Part shown: positions 63,805-64,000 of the stretch, one piece after another | Numbering within the stretch: the first letter of the stretch is position 1 | Layout of the letters: every line of letters starts with the position of its first letter | DNA from: Fontisphaera persica | GTDB taxonomy: Bacteria; Verrucomicrobiota; Verrucomicrobiia; Limisphaerales; Fontisphaeraceae | Length of the DNA: 64,000 nucleotides | NCBI RefSeq assembly: GCF_024832785.1 | Contig: NZ_CP116615.1 | Location: 3,968,001 to 4,032,000, forward strand | Direction: 5' to 3' | Notes under the pieces: generated by a model | What the model was told of the DNA's origin: nothing | Database searches by the model: none | What the model saw: only the letters and a program-made list of their open reading frames with translations | Program-made: the position numbers and the translations under genes

Positions 63805-64000
63805 TCAGCGGCTTAATTGGGTCAAGCGGCGCAACGACTGGATTTCCAATGAATTGAGCACCTCCACAAAGAAGGGATGTTTTTGCGTGAGGCTGGCCGT
63901 CGTGGTCATGGTCACTTCCAAATGACACTCCGGCAGGGTCACCCACAACACGCGCCCCTGATACCGGCGCGTGCCCTGCGCAAAATTGAAATCGCAGCTT
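63805..64000 (-). CDS. 3' fragment of an unrecognised gene, cut by window edge
   Basis: The minus strand has an open frame running into the window edge that ends in TGA at 63805. The last residues include RRYQGRVLWVTLPECHLEVT and, further on, HPFFVEVLNSLEIQSLRRL. Its start is beyond 64000. Codon use fits the neighbours. The family is not recognised. It is convergent with the hybrid kinase gene. Confidence 0.55.
   Translation of the reverse strand, partial: SCDFNFAQGTRRYQGRVLWVTLPECHLEVTMTTTASLTQKHPFFVEVLNSLEIQSLRRLTQLSR

Overview
The window looks like chromosomal DNA of a GC-rich Verrucomicrobiota bacterium, probably of the Pedosphaera/Limisphaera type. The assignment is an inference. It rests on a PEP-CTERM protein, a neighbouring secreted protein of the 'SINTVGYVN...IPVGFSMIANPLN' type that I associate with Verrucomicrobia, adjacent ThuA and DUF1080 genes, a CSPSR sulfatase, a secreted beta-helix protein and few clear Shine-Dalgarno sites. 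Core genes include ftsK, ligA, glnS, a parC/gyrA-type topoisomerase subunit, a class I fumarase, an Mrp ATPase and a tRNA-Val. There is no sign of a large recent prophage or a CRISPR array.

Layout, left to right. 1-4344 (minus): tetR, membrane fusion protein and RND pump, with an operator-like promoter. 4500-6760 (minus): a TIGR03663-type membrane glycosyltransferase-like protein and a secreted F5/8C-like protein. 6997-10540 (minus): polyprenyl sugar phosphotransferase, methyltransferase and MFS transporter. 10780-13410 (minus): hybrid histidine kinase and a single-domain response regulator. 13547-15071: a compact phage-like cassette of HTH protein and Gam (minus) divergent from an XRE-type repressor (plus). 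15132-17654 (minus): SGNH hydrolase and a secreted protein of WP-aromatic repeats. 18082-20341 (plus): an NfnAB/SudAB-type flavoprotein pair. 20437-21933 (minus): sulfatase. 22046-25189 (minus): vWA protein, PP2C phosphatase and atypical kinase (a TerY-P-type triad). 25574-28374: zinc-ribbon rhomboid and beta-helix protein. 28375-29596: a non-coding stretch filled with interspersed repeats, ending at tRNA-Val. 29860-33931 (plus): ftsK, HAD phosphatase and a secreted jelly-roll protein. 33949-36036 (minus): ligA. 36209-37770 (plus): ThuA and DUF1080. 37832-43033 (minus): a 1733-residue TPR protein with a papain-like C39 peptidase domain inside it. 43351-46525: Mrp ATPase, nucleosidase-like protein, DEDD exonuclease and RidA-like protein. 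46688-48867 (minus): pseC and pseB. 49083-52155 (plus): topoisomerase subunit A, CpaF-like ATPase and a 41-residue membrane peptide. 52300-53521 (minus): PEP-CTERM protein and a two-repeat secreted protein. 53760-58215 (minus): fumarase beta and alpha, MBL hydrolase and glnS. 58526-63758 (plus): histidine kinase, response regulator and hybrid histidine kinase. The window ends in a minus-strand gene fragment.

The most unusual elements are the vWA/PP2C/kinase triad whose kinase has Arg in place of the usual ATP-binding Lys, the TPR-C39-TPR giant protein, the minimal Gam/HTH/repressor cassette with back-to-back promoters, and the secreted WP-repeat protein. None of these could be compared with databases here; functions come from motifs and gene context.
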